From positions 42,567 through 106,566 of the forward strand of contig JAUCBJ010004980.1 in the NCBI GenBank assembly GCA_032718475.1: DNA of 64,000 nt, written 5' to 3'. A program made the translations under genes and the position numbers. The notes under the pieces are model-generated. The model saw only the letters and a program-made list of their open reading frames with translations. It was not told where the DNA came from and did not search any database. Numbering within the stretch: position 1 is the first letter of the stretch; every line of letters begins with the position of its first letter. The stretch comes from Nemertoderma westbladi (lineage: Eukaryota > Xenacoelomorpha > Nemertodermatida > Nemertodermatidae). Of the stretch, positions 22,901 through 34,198 are shown piece by piece.

Positions 22901-23703
22901 TGTTAGGGTGTTTACTGAGGCTAGTCTAGTGACTTGCCTCAGATTCACCAATGGCTTTGTTGGTCGGGGTGGAACATGAGAGTAGCCTACAACTCCAGAA
23001 TCCCTCTCCCCATCACAATCTGGCCTCCCTGGTGACCCAGGGTTTGGGGCAGAAAGGTCATCAGGAAAGGGAAGAATTGTTGACTGCTCTCTCTCCAGTA
23101 GGGGGTGAGACAGGCAGCCGGTCAGGAGTTAATTGACGCCTGTGAGGCCGATTGTGTCTGGTAATTCCACTGGCCTCTAGTGGCCGGACCTCCGCATTGC
23201 TAATGTAATCCATAGTGGGGGTTGGGGGGTGCTTTTTTGCCGAGTCAGCTCTCGGGGCAAATACCACACCCTGGTTTGCCATTCCACAGGGTGGGTGTCG
23301 CAATGGAGTCAGATATGAGGCCCATCACCCATATCTACTCTGGCGCACATGACCCACCATTGGCTGTTGCAACTCATCTGCTGGGTCATGCCCTGTACCC
23401 TTGCTGCCAGGTGCAGGTCGCAGTGAAGTGCTCTCAGAGTGGACATGAGAACACTCTACTCCTGACCAGCCATTGGTAGATCACCATCTACCTGGTCAGG
23501 CCATATACCCCTGCAGCCAAGTATATGGGTCCTTAATCCAGGACCAAGGGCGTACTTAACCCAGAACGAAGGGGGTCCTAGTTACAGGACCAGATTTGCC
23601 CTAGTAAAAGGGGTCTATGCAGCTACAGGTGGCACCTCCTTTATGCTGCATGGAGGTGGCAAGTTTTCTTGATCAATGACCTAGAATACCTGACCTGACC
23701 ATT
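19948..23703 (-). mobile_element. LINE-R, near full-length RTE-like non-LTR retrotransposon
   Basis: The minus strand carries a GC-richer 5' region (23703 to about 23120), one long endonuclease-RT frame and a short 3' UTR ending GCATGCCGATCCTAG followed by (TAG)n at 19948. Exact sequence on both sides is BEL-A LTR. A very short 3' UTR with a trinucleotide tail and a single APE-RT ORF fit RTE-type LINEs. Fragments with the same 3' end lie at 7656, 52396 and 54632, and decayed or internal pieces at 9546, 44871, 51050 and 63764. No clear target-site duplication is visible. Confidence 0.85.
19987..22951 (-). pseudogene. LINE-R endonuclease-reverse transcriptase, one frameshift
   Basis: An 824-codon frame (22951 to 20477) continues in another frame to 19987, about 1,000 residues in all. 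The APE endonuclease occupies the first 260: VNTLTLG, VGVQEHR (Glu), LGDFNA, SQIDHILF and SDHRLI. RT follows: FRGISLI, QNGFRKGRGT, motif A FVDFFKAFDS, motif B GVLQGDTLAPFLF, motif C DFADDLG (FADD rather than YADD). The C-terminal part has YGSPRWALT, GTFTRMLR, FAGHCFRRE and ends DKPAQHS. The break is a 4-nt duplication (CATCCAT on plus, 20491-20498) absent from the copy at 7656. The first codon here is TTG; the frame is open back to about 23120 without an ATG, so the true start is unresolved. Confidence 0.85.
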
Positions 23704-24731
23704 GGGTCAGTCGGTTCATCACAGGGACCCAACCACCTAAGCTTTCCGAATCCTTTTCAGGCTCGTAGTCGCTTCGGTAGCCGAGAAGCTGCTCCGCACA
23801 GTCGGTAGGCCAGTGGAGTCCGGTCCTTTGTCTTTCGACCCCGTTGCGTGTCCGTCCCACCCTTCCCGAACCCCGAAGGGATCGGTCATCAGGAAAGCGG
23901 TACGGCTTGGCAAGGGGTCTGTCAGCCCGTCGTGAGTCCCAATGGTTGGTAGTTTTCCGAGTCCTTATTCAGGCTTGTACTAACGCCGGTCTTGGAACCC
24001 ATTCCAGGAAGGCAGTCCTCGTCGAACTCTTCCTCCGTTTGTCGGTCGACCCGTCGCAAGTCCCTGGCTTATGTCGACAAGCTTTCCGAGTCCTCTTATT
24101 CAGGCTCGTAATAACTGCCGTCGACCAGGGACCGCTAAGGATCTGTCTGTTCCCGTCGCAAATCCCTGACACAAGCAGCAGACTTTCCGAGTCCTTATTC
24201 AGGCTCGTAATAACTACTGTTGGCCAGGGACCGCTAAGGGCAGTCCTTGTCCCTAGGCCTAGCGAGTTACCAAATCCACCTCTACAGGCAGCAGGAAGTT
24301 GGCTAGGCCTAATAGTATTCAGGCAAACCTGAGTACTGCTTAACTTTGCCTCCCACCCCTGGCCCTTAAATATCTGACATGAGTCCCGTACCCCGTCAGT
24401 CACCCCAATATTTGCCCATAAATCGCCCCCAGTCCATTGAATGTACCCAAATCCCATGTTCCTGCACCCAGTAGTGATATTGGAATATTCATTTCAAATA
24501 AATCCAAAAAATATTCAACTCGCGTTAAGAAAAGTTGAAATACCGCGAACAGTCCCCCCCAATGACCTTCGTGAGGTCTATCGGTAGATCGAGTTTGCGT
24601 AGGTCATTTCCCATATAAAAAACCCAAATTTTAATATTGCATAGTCTTAATTAATTTTTTCCTAGAGTCAGTTTATGTAAATATATAAAAATAAATGTTT
24701 GATATAAATGTCCCTGGAATATCCTGGTCCT

Positions 24732-27406
24732 CTATTTCTTACTCTGATACGCCTTTCTCCTCTTCGCCCGTCTGCTCTCATCGATCGTCAGTGCTGGTAG
24801 GGGAGCATCAACGTCCATCATGAGCATCGCTTCAGCTTGTCTCCTGGCAGCTCTTCCCTTAGATGGTAGCAGGATCATATCCGTCCGTCTCTCCAACTTG
24901 GTAGTGCGTGCCTCTAGGAACCACTTTCCGTTACCGAATTCTTCCTTATAGGAGTATAAATGCCTAAGGATCTCGAAGGGGCCGAATAATCCGGCGCTTA
25001 ATAATAGATCCACGTAATGGAATGGTAGCAACGCTGTCGTATGTAGGCGTTCTGGGAATGAGAAGTACCCACCATCTCTTGCGCAATATTTCGAGCACTT
25101 CTCCGCACTTTGGTATTTACGTGGTTATTGGCGTAGGTTTCAAACATAACCATATTTCCCATAGCGGTTACGTCCTTCGTAGGACACTTTATGTTACAAT
25201 GGGGGCTTGCGGAATGTCCACGGAAACTGCATGTTGTGCAGAGGTTATAGAGGGTTGGACAAACCGATACATCGTGGCCCTATGTTGCGTAATAGGGACA
25301 GTAGAGTATCCCAAGGAGCTGGAGGCACGAATCGGTAATCTGATTTCTCCTTCCGCGTGGGCACTGCTCTGAACCGCAGTTTCCGCACACCTCCAATAGC
25401 ATCTCCCGGCCGAAGAATATCAGAATTGGGACGCCGGCGTAATACTCCAGTCGTCGGTCGCTTTTGGGAATATTCGCCGTAGCCGGTAGCCCACGAAAAG
25501 CTGGGCTTTGGCGTAGTATATTTTCATTTCAATAACTTTCTTTATATCCTGCCGGTCTCATCCCGGGCACCCGTTTCTGGCGGTGGATCCATTCGGTCTG
25601 TTTGGCGTACCATCGGGTAAGTCGCATAGGGTCTTATGGAACGGAAGGGGCCATTGCCACAGCTGGTCGACGAAGAGGTGCCGGGGCGTTCGACGGATGA
25701 ATTCCGAGGAGATCTACGGGAGTTGGAGCAATGCTGGGACCCTTTGCAACCTGTATCGCTGAGCGGGTCCGTTGGGTGCTGGTACTCAGGATCTCCGAAG
25801 ACCAGTCTTCTCCCCCCGGGAACGGATATGGAGACAACCTCTGACATATGTCGCCGAAGTCATTTAACGCGAAGGTAGTTACAAGCTCCCTAGCGGGACT
25901 ACCGGAGCCAAGTGGGGTGGATACGCCTGCTTCTATCGCAGGTTTGGCCAAGGCGACCCGTTTGACGGCCGGTTCGTACGCGACTTCCGGATCGAGTTGT
26001 CACTTTGGGGTGGACAACAGAACACCTTCCTGTAGCCATAATTCTTCCCCATCCAAAGATATCAGTGGTTCCTCCGCACCGAGGAGATCAGGAACTGTAG
26101 GGATGTCGAACGGTCCATTCTCGTCCCAGGATGCGATGACGTTGAGCGTTTTCATTTCTCCCGCTGGAATATTCTCTACCGCTTTGAACGTGTGGTCGAT
26201 AACTTCGTTCCACTCATAGTCGATAAAGGACCTACGAACCGCCTTAACGAGGCTATCGAGAGTCTTACAGATGAACTTGGCAACTGTGTATGATTCCATT
26301 ACGACGTAGATATAGTTCCGTCGATCTGGATTCTCCCACTTGTGGTGGATTGTCCACTTTCTTTCTACATCCTTCCAGCGACTCTCTCGCTCACTCTTTA
26401 TTTCTAATTCCGGGTACCCACCATATATCTTATTATAATCCTGGAATTTCTGGGGTTTAAAGTCTGTACCGCCGTTTAGCACTGAGAGGTAGCCGATACC
26501 GGATTTCGTCCGTCTCACCTCTCGGAATCCACGCATGAATTCTGCGGATCGCAACCAGGCTAACAGTGTTTGGGTGTCGACGCAATGACTAATGGTGTTG
26601 AGATCTTCTCGACGGTTTCTTCCGAAAGGAGCGTTAGTGTAGTCGTTTCGGACGTCTGCCTTTATATCCGACCCAATTTTAATGACATCGAAATCAAATA
26701 GGATCTGTTGGATCTCAGGTGGTAGTAGCCAGATCGCTCCGGCTGTCCGCACCTCCTGTTTGGGTGTTGGGAATATTCGACATATCAATACCAAACCGTC
26801 TAGGGTTCCGAGGACGACGACCAATGATCGACCGTATTCCTTCGTCCCATATTTCTCCTGGTAGTTGTCTCGCTCGATTCTGGATAACTGATATGCGTTC
26901 CTCTCGCAGCGTCGCCGTACACTCCGCTAGGTTTCCCCAGTGGGTGAAGTACGTACTCTTGTCGTCGACGAAACTTTGGCATCGCGCAAACATAATTGCT
27001 TACGAGGTGGGCATTGCGTTTCACTCATTGTCATATATCAAACATCGAGATTTGTAGACGCTTTGCCGCAACGTATCCCAGAACGACAACTCCGCTCCTC
27101 CGGTTGCCTTTGCGTCTCGTTTCAGTCTCGTACTAACATCGGTCAACTGGAGCTCTCGTAGATTACTGGAATCCGGTCCCTCTCTCCCGGAGAATTTAAT
27201 GATTCGCACATTCTCATTTATCAGGGCGTTCCATTTTGTATCAAAGTTAGTAGATCCAGGCTGTGGATATTCCAGTAAATCGAGTGTATTACATATTTCG
27301 CCGAGAATTTGGCGATTTGGGCCCATATTTTCAATTATGTCCGTTGCAAATTTAAGTAAGTTAATTATAAATCCAGAAAGTTTGATTCTATAGTGACTGC
27401 AGAATT
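24732..27406 (-). pseudogene. BEL-A extra ORF downstream of pol: exonuclease-like plus Cys-rich protein
   Basis: This minus-strand frame lies between integrase and the 3' LTR. It opens at 27406, has its first ATG at 27326, shifts frame between about 27020 and 26925, then stays in one frame to about 25035 apart from stops at 26000-26002, 25634-25636, 25529-25531 and 25280-25282, and ends in another frame at 24732. About 26700-26180 resembles DnaQ-like (DEDDy) 3'-5' exonucleases: VIKIGSDIKADVR (motif II Asp), HCVDTQTLLAWL, and YIYVVMESYTVAKF (motif III, Glu where Asp is usual). Motif I is not visible. A Pro/Ser-rich linker follows, then a Cys-rich segment (VCGNCGSEQC; CTTCSFRGHSASPHC, knuckle-like), then a Lys/Arg-rich tail. 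It occupies the env position but I see no signal peptide or membrane anchor. Function is not assigned. Confidence 0.5.
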
Positions 27407-27409
27407 CAG

Positions 27410-28579
27410 TTTATTTGTAATTCAGTTTATTAATTATTATTGCTATATAGGCATCTAGCATCTTATTGCTACTACATTCAGTATTTACAGTTACTATAGC
27501 TATACAATTATATCCAACCAGTTTTGACTTTTTATGTCCTCTTCTTTTCCAATTCTTTTCCTTTCTACATTTTATAAATTTTTTTGTCTTTTTTCATTTC
27601 TCATTTATTATTTCATTTCACATTTCATTATTTCTTTCCACATTTCATCTTTATTTCCACATTTATTTAACATTTATGACACATTTCATTTATTTCCACA
27701 TTTCATCATTGGGGTTATAGCCCCCCACCCCCCCCCCCCCCCCGCTATCATTATTTGTTATAAGCGCAGCACCAGGGTATGCATCATTACATTTTCATCA
27801 TCATACGTGTCATCATTCAGTTTATAGTAGGATCGTCTGTTTCTTTTCATCATTTCCAACTACATTCAATCATCTTCTTTGGGAAATTTTCGTTGTGGAA
27901 GGGGTGTTACGCGGCAATCTGGGATCTACAGCTGGGCTAGTTACACCGCCTACGCCCCAAACTGCACACGTAACAGACAATGAAGACGCTGGAAGTGAAG
28001 TCATGTGGAATGCACCAGGGACCCACCGGAATAACACTCCCAGCAACATAAAGCTCAGCCGATGAAGTCATGTGGGATGGGGTTATGCAACATTCTGGGA
28101 TCTACAGCTGGACTAGTTACACCGCCTACGCCCCAAAATCCACGCAACGGTCCCACCAGAATAACGCGACTGAGAAACATAAAACCTCTATCAACGAAGT
28201 CATGTGGATGCACCATGGACCCACCAGAATAATGCGATAGAGGGGGTGTTGCGCGGCAATCCAGGATCTACAGCTGGACTAGTTACACCGCCTACGCCCC
28301 GAACTGCGCACGCAACAGACAACACAATACAACACAATGGATACAATGAATTCCACTTCAAATGTTTACCATTTCCAATAATCCAATGTAGTTGGTCCCG
28401 ATGACCAAAATCAGGGTGAACAATACATAAACTACAGGGTGACGCTGGACTCCACATAACTCACGAGGAAACACAAATGCCCTTAATACCCCTTACGGGG
28501 GTCCATTATTCATTGTCAGAAATTACATTTAAAAGAGTTTGTCAACAGGATGAGAAGGGTTTAAACGGGTTTAGAATTG
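27410..28579 (-). other. BEL-A pol-to-ORF3 spacer with C run and tandem repeats
   Basis: 27466-27720 is T/C-rich with many CATTTCATT words; a C run of about 16 nt lies at 27728-27743. From about 27905 to 28320 there are three tandem units of roughly 166-175 bp, each with GGATCTACAGCTGGACTAGT followed by TACACCGCCTACGCCCC and, further on, GAAGTCATGTGG and CCCACCAGAATAA. No protein is apparent. Confidence 0.75.
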
Positions 28580-31500
28580 TCACCAATGTCTGCAGCAGGA
28601 TCCGGAGTAGGGAACTTATCACTTCTCTTGGAGTCACCACTGTCATTGCCTTCAAGAAGGCACAGCCTCTGGATAGGGCGTTGGTAGTGGCCCTTTGCCG
28701 TTCATATCGTCACAGTTCTCGCAAGTCCGTCTTTACTTGGGGTTATTGCCACAACTCACGCCACAGGCCAGTGGACGTGGTCTTTAAGGTCTTCCTTAAC
28801 CAACACCATGTCGCCAACTGCGACGTTCCTGTAGGTGTTGTTCCACTTCCTCCTGGTCCGGAGGGTTATGAGGTACTCTTGGGCCCAGATTCTCCACCAA
28901 TGCGCTGCCAGCGCTTGGGCCTTCTTCCAATTGGTATGTCTCGCGATATCGTTGGGGTCTAGGAACATCGCCTCTGGAAGAATGTTGGTTTTGGGTCTTC
29001 CGAGTAGATGGTTAGGTGTAAGAGGCTCTAGATCTGTGGGGTCGTCATGGATAGGTACGATGGGCCGGTTGTTTAGGGTAGCCGTGATCTCGCAGAATGT
29101 TGTGCAAAGGGTCTCATGGGTTACCCGGGTATCCCCAAATGCGACGCGCATGGATTGTTTCACCAAGTCGATGAGCATCTCCCATACCCCGCTCGTATGG
29201 GGTGCCAAGGGTGTTTGGAAGTGTCATTGTATATGGTGTTCCCTCCAGACTTGGGATGCAGTGTCTTTGGTGAACCATCCCCCGAATGCCTCTCTAAGTT
29301 CCCTTTCTCCTCCCACGAAGTTTGTACCATTATCGGAGTACATATGACGACATGTTCCATTGTTTGCCACGAACCGACGCAGGGCGTTGATAAATGCGTG
29401 TTGTGTAAGGTTTACTACAAGGTCTAGGTAGATCGCCCTAGACCAAAGGCATGTAAAGATGGCTCCCCAGCATTTGATGTTGGATCGTCGCTCGATGACT
29501 GTGAATGGCCCAAAACTGTCTACTCCGGTTACGTAGAACGGCGGTGAATCAGACTGCAGTCGTGTGGCCGGTAGATCGGCCATCCTTTGTGTGAGCGGTG
29601 GCGCTAGGTATCTTCTGCAAGGAAAGCAACGTTTTAACATTTTCCGGATCAGTGGCTGGATGTGGGTAATCCAATATCTTTGCCGGATGTTAGCCATAAT
29701 CCAGTTCTGGCCCGCGTGATGGTTTTCTTCGTGACACTGTTGGATTAATAGCTTGGCTAGTGTTGACGTTCCGGGCAGAAGCGCTGGGTATTTGACTTCG
29801 TATTCGACCAGGGTGTTTGCCATCCGGATATTCAGTCGAATCAGTCCGTCTTCTCCCATCATGGGTCTCAATTGGTAGACTGGACTGTCCGGTTTCAAGG
29901 TCTTGCCCGCATTGAGCTGTTCCCACTCATCGGGGAAATTTTCTTTCTGGACATATCTAACAATACATTTCTCCGCAATGATGAGTTCTTGTATACTTCG
30001 TCGAACTATCGGCTTGTTATCCTTCCACCGTAGGAAGTTGCGAAGAGTTATGGCATGGTGGATGAGACGTCTCATTGAGGAGGTTCGCTCTATCAATAGT
30101 TGTATAGACGCCGATGGTTGCGTGATAGTCGCGATATTATAGTGCCTGCCCGAGTCCTTTGCAGGCTCGGTCAGACAACTATAGATCTCCACTGTGGCGC
30201 TTCTATGGACTTTACGGATCTCCTTGTCATCTTCGGAGTATTTTCCGCTATCTAGTTCGGGATTGAATCGGGTACTCCAGGTTAATTGTGGCTGCTGTAG
30301 GAATTCCGGGCATGTGAGCCAAAGTTTACTCTTACCGAGCTGTCCTGGGGTGGTGCCTCTGCTCGATAAGTCTGCTGGGTTTTCTTTCCCATTTACATGG
30401 TGCCACTGTTCTTGGCCGGTACACTGTTTTATCTCCGTGGCTCGGTTCGCTACAAACGTGGTGTGTCGCCGTGATGGTGAGTGGAGGTAGTAAAGTACGA
30501 TACTCGAATCGACCCAGAAATGCTGCGATTCGATGGGGATTCTTAAGTTCAGCATGATCATGCAGTTCTGCCTCACTGCCCAAACTGCGGCCTGTAGCTC
30601 GAGTCTCGGTATTGTTGCTACGAATTCCCCGGATACCGTCTTAGCCTTAGAGAATAAGAAGCTCTTATCGCCGTTTCCATCCTGACTTAGTCTTCTTAGG
30701 AAGGTAACTACGCCGATTCCGATATTCGATGGATCCGAGAAAGTATGGAGCTGGAATATATCGGTGGGTAGTTTATCGAGGAAGAACAGTCGAGGGATCC
30801 GCATAAGATGTAGATGTTCGAGTTGTTCCGTCCACTTTCTCCATTTGGCACTGAGGTGTGGGGGGAGTTCCTCATCCCATCCCAGTCCTTCTATCCACAT
30901 CTCTTTGATCAGATTCATTCCAGCCAAAGGTAATGGGGATATGAAGTTTAGTGGATCAAATATTGCACTCTTTATAGACAAACATCCCCTTTTTGTCATG
31001 GGCTTGGGTAGGGGGTTATATTTGAAGATGAACTCATCCAATTCTATGTCCCATTCTATACCGAGTACACGGTGATCCACACCCTCGGAATACATTTTAT
31101 TGTCGTCCAGTCTGATTTCCTCCAGAAACTTTTCCATAAGTTCCTTATCGTGGGATCTAAACTTCAGCCTCCTCTCTTTAAACATTCCACCATTCCCATC
31201 ACCAGCTGATATGCCTCGTTGATATTATCGGCACCGGCACATCCGTCGTCTACATAGAAGAATCATTGAATGGTCTCTTTGACTGCCGGAGGGAACTCGT
31301 TTTCGCACATAGCCGCTGTTTTCTTCAGCATGTCACTACATGCCACCGGCGAGTCCTTAGCGCCGAAGATCCTGACAATCATGCGCATTACGTCCACATC
31401 CTTCAAGGTGAGTTGATTTATCTCCTGTGTAGTTAATGTTTTATCCGTCCATAATATGCGTAGACAATCTGAGTCTCTTGGTAGCATTCGGACCTGGTGA

Positions 31501-33330
31501 AACATCGCTTTGATGTCGCATATGAAAGCTATTCGGTTTTCCCTGAACCTGATCAACACGCCGATGAGTGTACTGTATATGTTTGGCCCTGTATAGAGTT
31601 GACTGTTCAGGGATTCACCCTGCTACGTAGCCGCAGCATCGTGTACTACCCGTATTTTACCACCTTTCCGGGCTTCTACCACATAGTGGGTTGGGAGATA
31701 ATACGTCCGTCTACCCCCTTGCAGTTCATTCCGGGGTACCATTTCCGCCAATCCATCTTCTATATATCCTTTAATTTCATTATTGTATTTTTCCTTTATC
31801 TCGGTTAGGTCGTTTAACCGGCGTAGGATTCCTTTGAGCCGCCTAAGGGCCATGCTGGCATTATTCACCATTGGTCTATCTGGGTCTTTCCACAGCATGG
31901 GCGAGCACCAATGTCCGTCTTTGAACGTTGCCTGATCAAGGATGTCGATACAATATTGGTCTTCCTTGGACGGGTTCTCGTCCTTATCAGCAAACTCTTG
32001 GGTCTCTAGGTTGAAGTACTTGGTCATCTCCTGCTGGGTTTTTTCGGTTTCTAGGAATAAATCCTCGTCCAGGTCGGTGGCCTCAACAGTAACCCACGGA
32101 TGTTGCATTCTCTTTAATCTGGCATTTAGGGAGATATGTATAGGTGTCGGTAGTCTCCTCTTTGATGCCGCAGAGTGTCCATCCCATGATGGTACGTTCT
32201 GCATAAAAGCCATCGTCCGGCTTTACGGATCGGGCTACGTCTCCGGTTGGTATATGTAACTCCGGTGTGTCAAGTCCAATTAGTAGGGTGATTTGGTTCA
32301 CGTCCAACGGCAGGCATCGTAGATCTACATCTTCCCGGTCTAGCTGTATGAGGGGTGCGTATTCAGATGATTGTCGGAACCGCACTCGGAGATCGGTGTG
32401 TACTAGATCGTTCTTGATTGTCAGTTTGACCGTCTCGTAACCCGTCATAACCCCTTCCATCTTGAGTTGTACCTCCCCGGACTCTACTTCTCTATGGTCG
32501 GTGATAGTTTGTATGGGCCGCTTGCAAGGTTCGTAATCTAGGCCTAGTTGTTCGAGGAAATCCCAGTCAATGATGGTTCCGTCAGACCCATTGTCAAGGA
32601 ACGCGAGCGTTGTTAAGGATTTCCCGACCCCTTGAATTCTTACTGGGATTACTTTAGCGAAAACCATGTAACGGCGGTTTATAAGATTGATCGTAGCCAA
32701 GATATTTGTCACATGTGATACATCGGTGGTGGTCTTAAACGGATTGGTTTCCCTCCGTTGAATTGTCCGGGTACCCTTAGAGACGTGATTCATTTCTCCT
32801 CTCCATTTGAATTCGATCCGGAACGGTAGGGTAGTAAAATCGAAGTTCGCAGGGATGTGGAGGAGTGTATGATTGCGTAGGTCATTACAGACCGTGTAGC
32901 ACAATGTTTGGTCGCAATCCCGAATGTAGTGACCTGTTCCGAGACACCGGAAGCATCCTCGGTGTTTCATTATCGCCTCGAAGCATGGAACGAGTTCAGC
33001 AAACTGGAACTTTCTGCAGAATTCAACCTTGTGTTTCTCTCCGTAGAAGAGACATAGAAGGGAGGTTGTGGTGCCTTCTCTTTCGGGTGCCCAATTCGCT
33101 AGATAACACGCCCATTCCTCGGCTGATGTCGGTTCCTCATAGTCCTCGTCGTCGGAATCCTCGGGCATAGTGATAGTCATCATACTCACCAGAGGGGGAC
33201 GGAATCTCGGTTTTGGAGTGGGTGCCCTGCTCCTAGAAGTGTTCTCTATTCCGTCTAACTTGGAGATACTTTGTTTGGGGAACATCGAGTCATTCATGGC
33301 TTCGGAGGTATCATCTAGGAATGCCAACAT
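28580..33330 (-). pseudogene. BEL-A pol: zinc knuckles, protease, RT, RNase H, integrase
   Basis: Reading leftward: gag C-terminal zinc knuckles near 33070-32890 (CFRCLGTGHYIRDC); aspartic protease core FLDNGSDGTII near 32600; RT with GKIRVVHDAAA, ICDIKAMFHQVR, FGAKDSPVACS and YVDD at 31245-31256; RNase H acidic residues in HTFSDPS, PRLELQAAVWA, FWVDSS and NPADLSSRG; integrase H2C2 zinc finger, GVDSFGPF, YSDNGTNF and SGVWE; then the C-terminal domain GRPKTN...VAVGDMVLVKEDL running into stops near 28756. These drive cDNA synthesis and integration. Breaks: frameshift in 32083-32213, stop 31623-31625, stop 31263-31265 just before YVDD, frameshift 31245-31185, stops 29224-29226 and 28756-28758. 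The start joins gag at 39508 across BEL-B. Confidence 0.9.
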
Positions 33331-33382
33331 TGTGACGGGATCCAGGAAGGATCCCGGTTTATCCGGTGTTAGTTCACGCGTC
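33331..33382 (-). repeat. BEL-B 3' LTR remnant, 52 bp
   Basis: Differs from 38956-39007 by one base (GTTTATCCGG versus GTTTATCCAG) and then loses all similarity. It contains a short GGATCCAGGAAGGATCC palindrome. Confidence 0.85.
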
Positions 33383-33411
33383 TACTACTAACTCTAACTA
33401 AAACCCTCTAT

Positions 33412-34003
33412 CTACGTGGCGCTTGTGGTGCCCACAACCACTCTACTATCTACCCTCTGCTACTCTACTACCTGGCACCCTATGTGCCCTCTCTACTACT
33501 CTACTCTCTGGCACCCTATGTGCCCATCTCTACTACTCTACTCTATCTACATCTCCATCTCAACTAATACCTCTATCTACGTGGCGCTTCCGGTGCCCAC
33601 AACCACTCTCTCCTACTACTTTCTACGTGGTGCTTCCGGTGCCCACAACCACTCTCTCCTACTACTTTCTACGTGGCGCTTCCGGTGCCCACAACCACTC
33701 TCTCCTACTACTTTCTACGTGGCGCTTCCGGTGCCCACAACCTCTCTACCACTGCTACTTTCTATGTGGCGCTTCCGGTGCCCACGACCCCCCTACTACT
33801 ACTACTTTCTACGTGGCGCTTCCGGTGCCCACGACCCCCCTACTACTACTCCTTTCTACTTGGCGCTTCTGGTGCCCACGACCCTCCTACTACTACTCCT
33901 TTCTACGTGGCGCTTCCGGTGCCCACGACCCCCCTACTACTACTCCTTTCTATGTGGCGCTTCCGGTGCCCACGACCCCCCTACTACTACTCGTGGCATG
34001 ACA
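33412..34003. repeat. Tandem array, about 10 units of 44-57 bp
   Basis: Units are built on TACGTGGCGCTTCCGGTGCC followed by CAC(A/G)AC and CTACTACT runs. Unit length varies mainly in the CTACTACT part. Long plus-strand frames here are repeat artefacts. It lies between the BEL-B gag stop and the LTR remnant; AT-rich near-palindromic DNA (34064-34145) follows. Confidence 0.9.
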
Positions 34004-34198
34004 ATATGCCACACTCCCTTACCCCGCCGCCTTCTAACTCTACTTCTTACTATCCTCTACTAACTATTATTTAATTATTTTATTATTTATTATTTTTAAT
34101 TAAATAATTATTTTTTATAAAAATAATTAAATAATTATTTTTGTAGGAAGGGCGTCTCGCCCTCATTCCCACCCCCCTCAGTCCAAAACCTTGGACGA

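Larger units (their letters stand above)
19302..24551 (-). repeat. BEL-A 3' LTR, split by LINE-R
   Basis: Left part 19302-19947 and right part 23704-24551 align end to end with the 5' LTR at 41703-43230. Differences in the first 640 bases are only scattered substitutions, so the two LTRs diverged little. Repeated GAGTCCTTATTCAGGCTCGT blocks and a 96-bp array lie inside. In the intact 5' LTR the point of insertion reads GGCTAGGGGTCTGTCGGTTC; here the bases after GGCTA are replaced by LINE-R, leaving at most a few bases gained or lost at the junction. Confidence 0.9.

Noticed and set aside
33416-34074. Three long overlapping plus-strand frames
   Set aside because: They run through a 44-57 bp tandem array in the spacer of BEL-B and have no coding signature.
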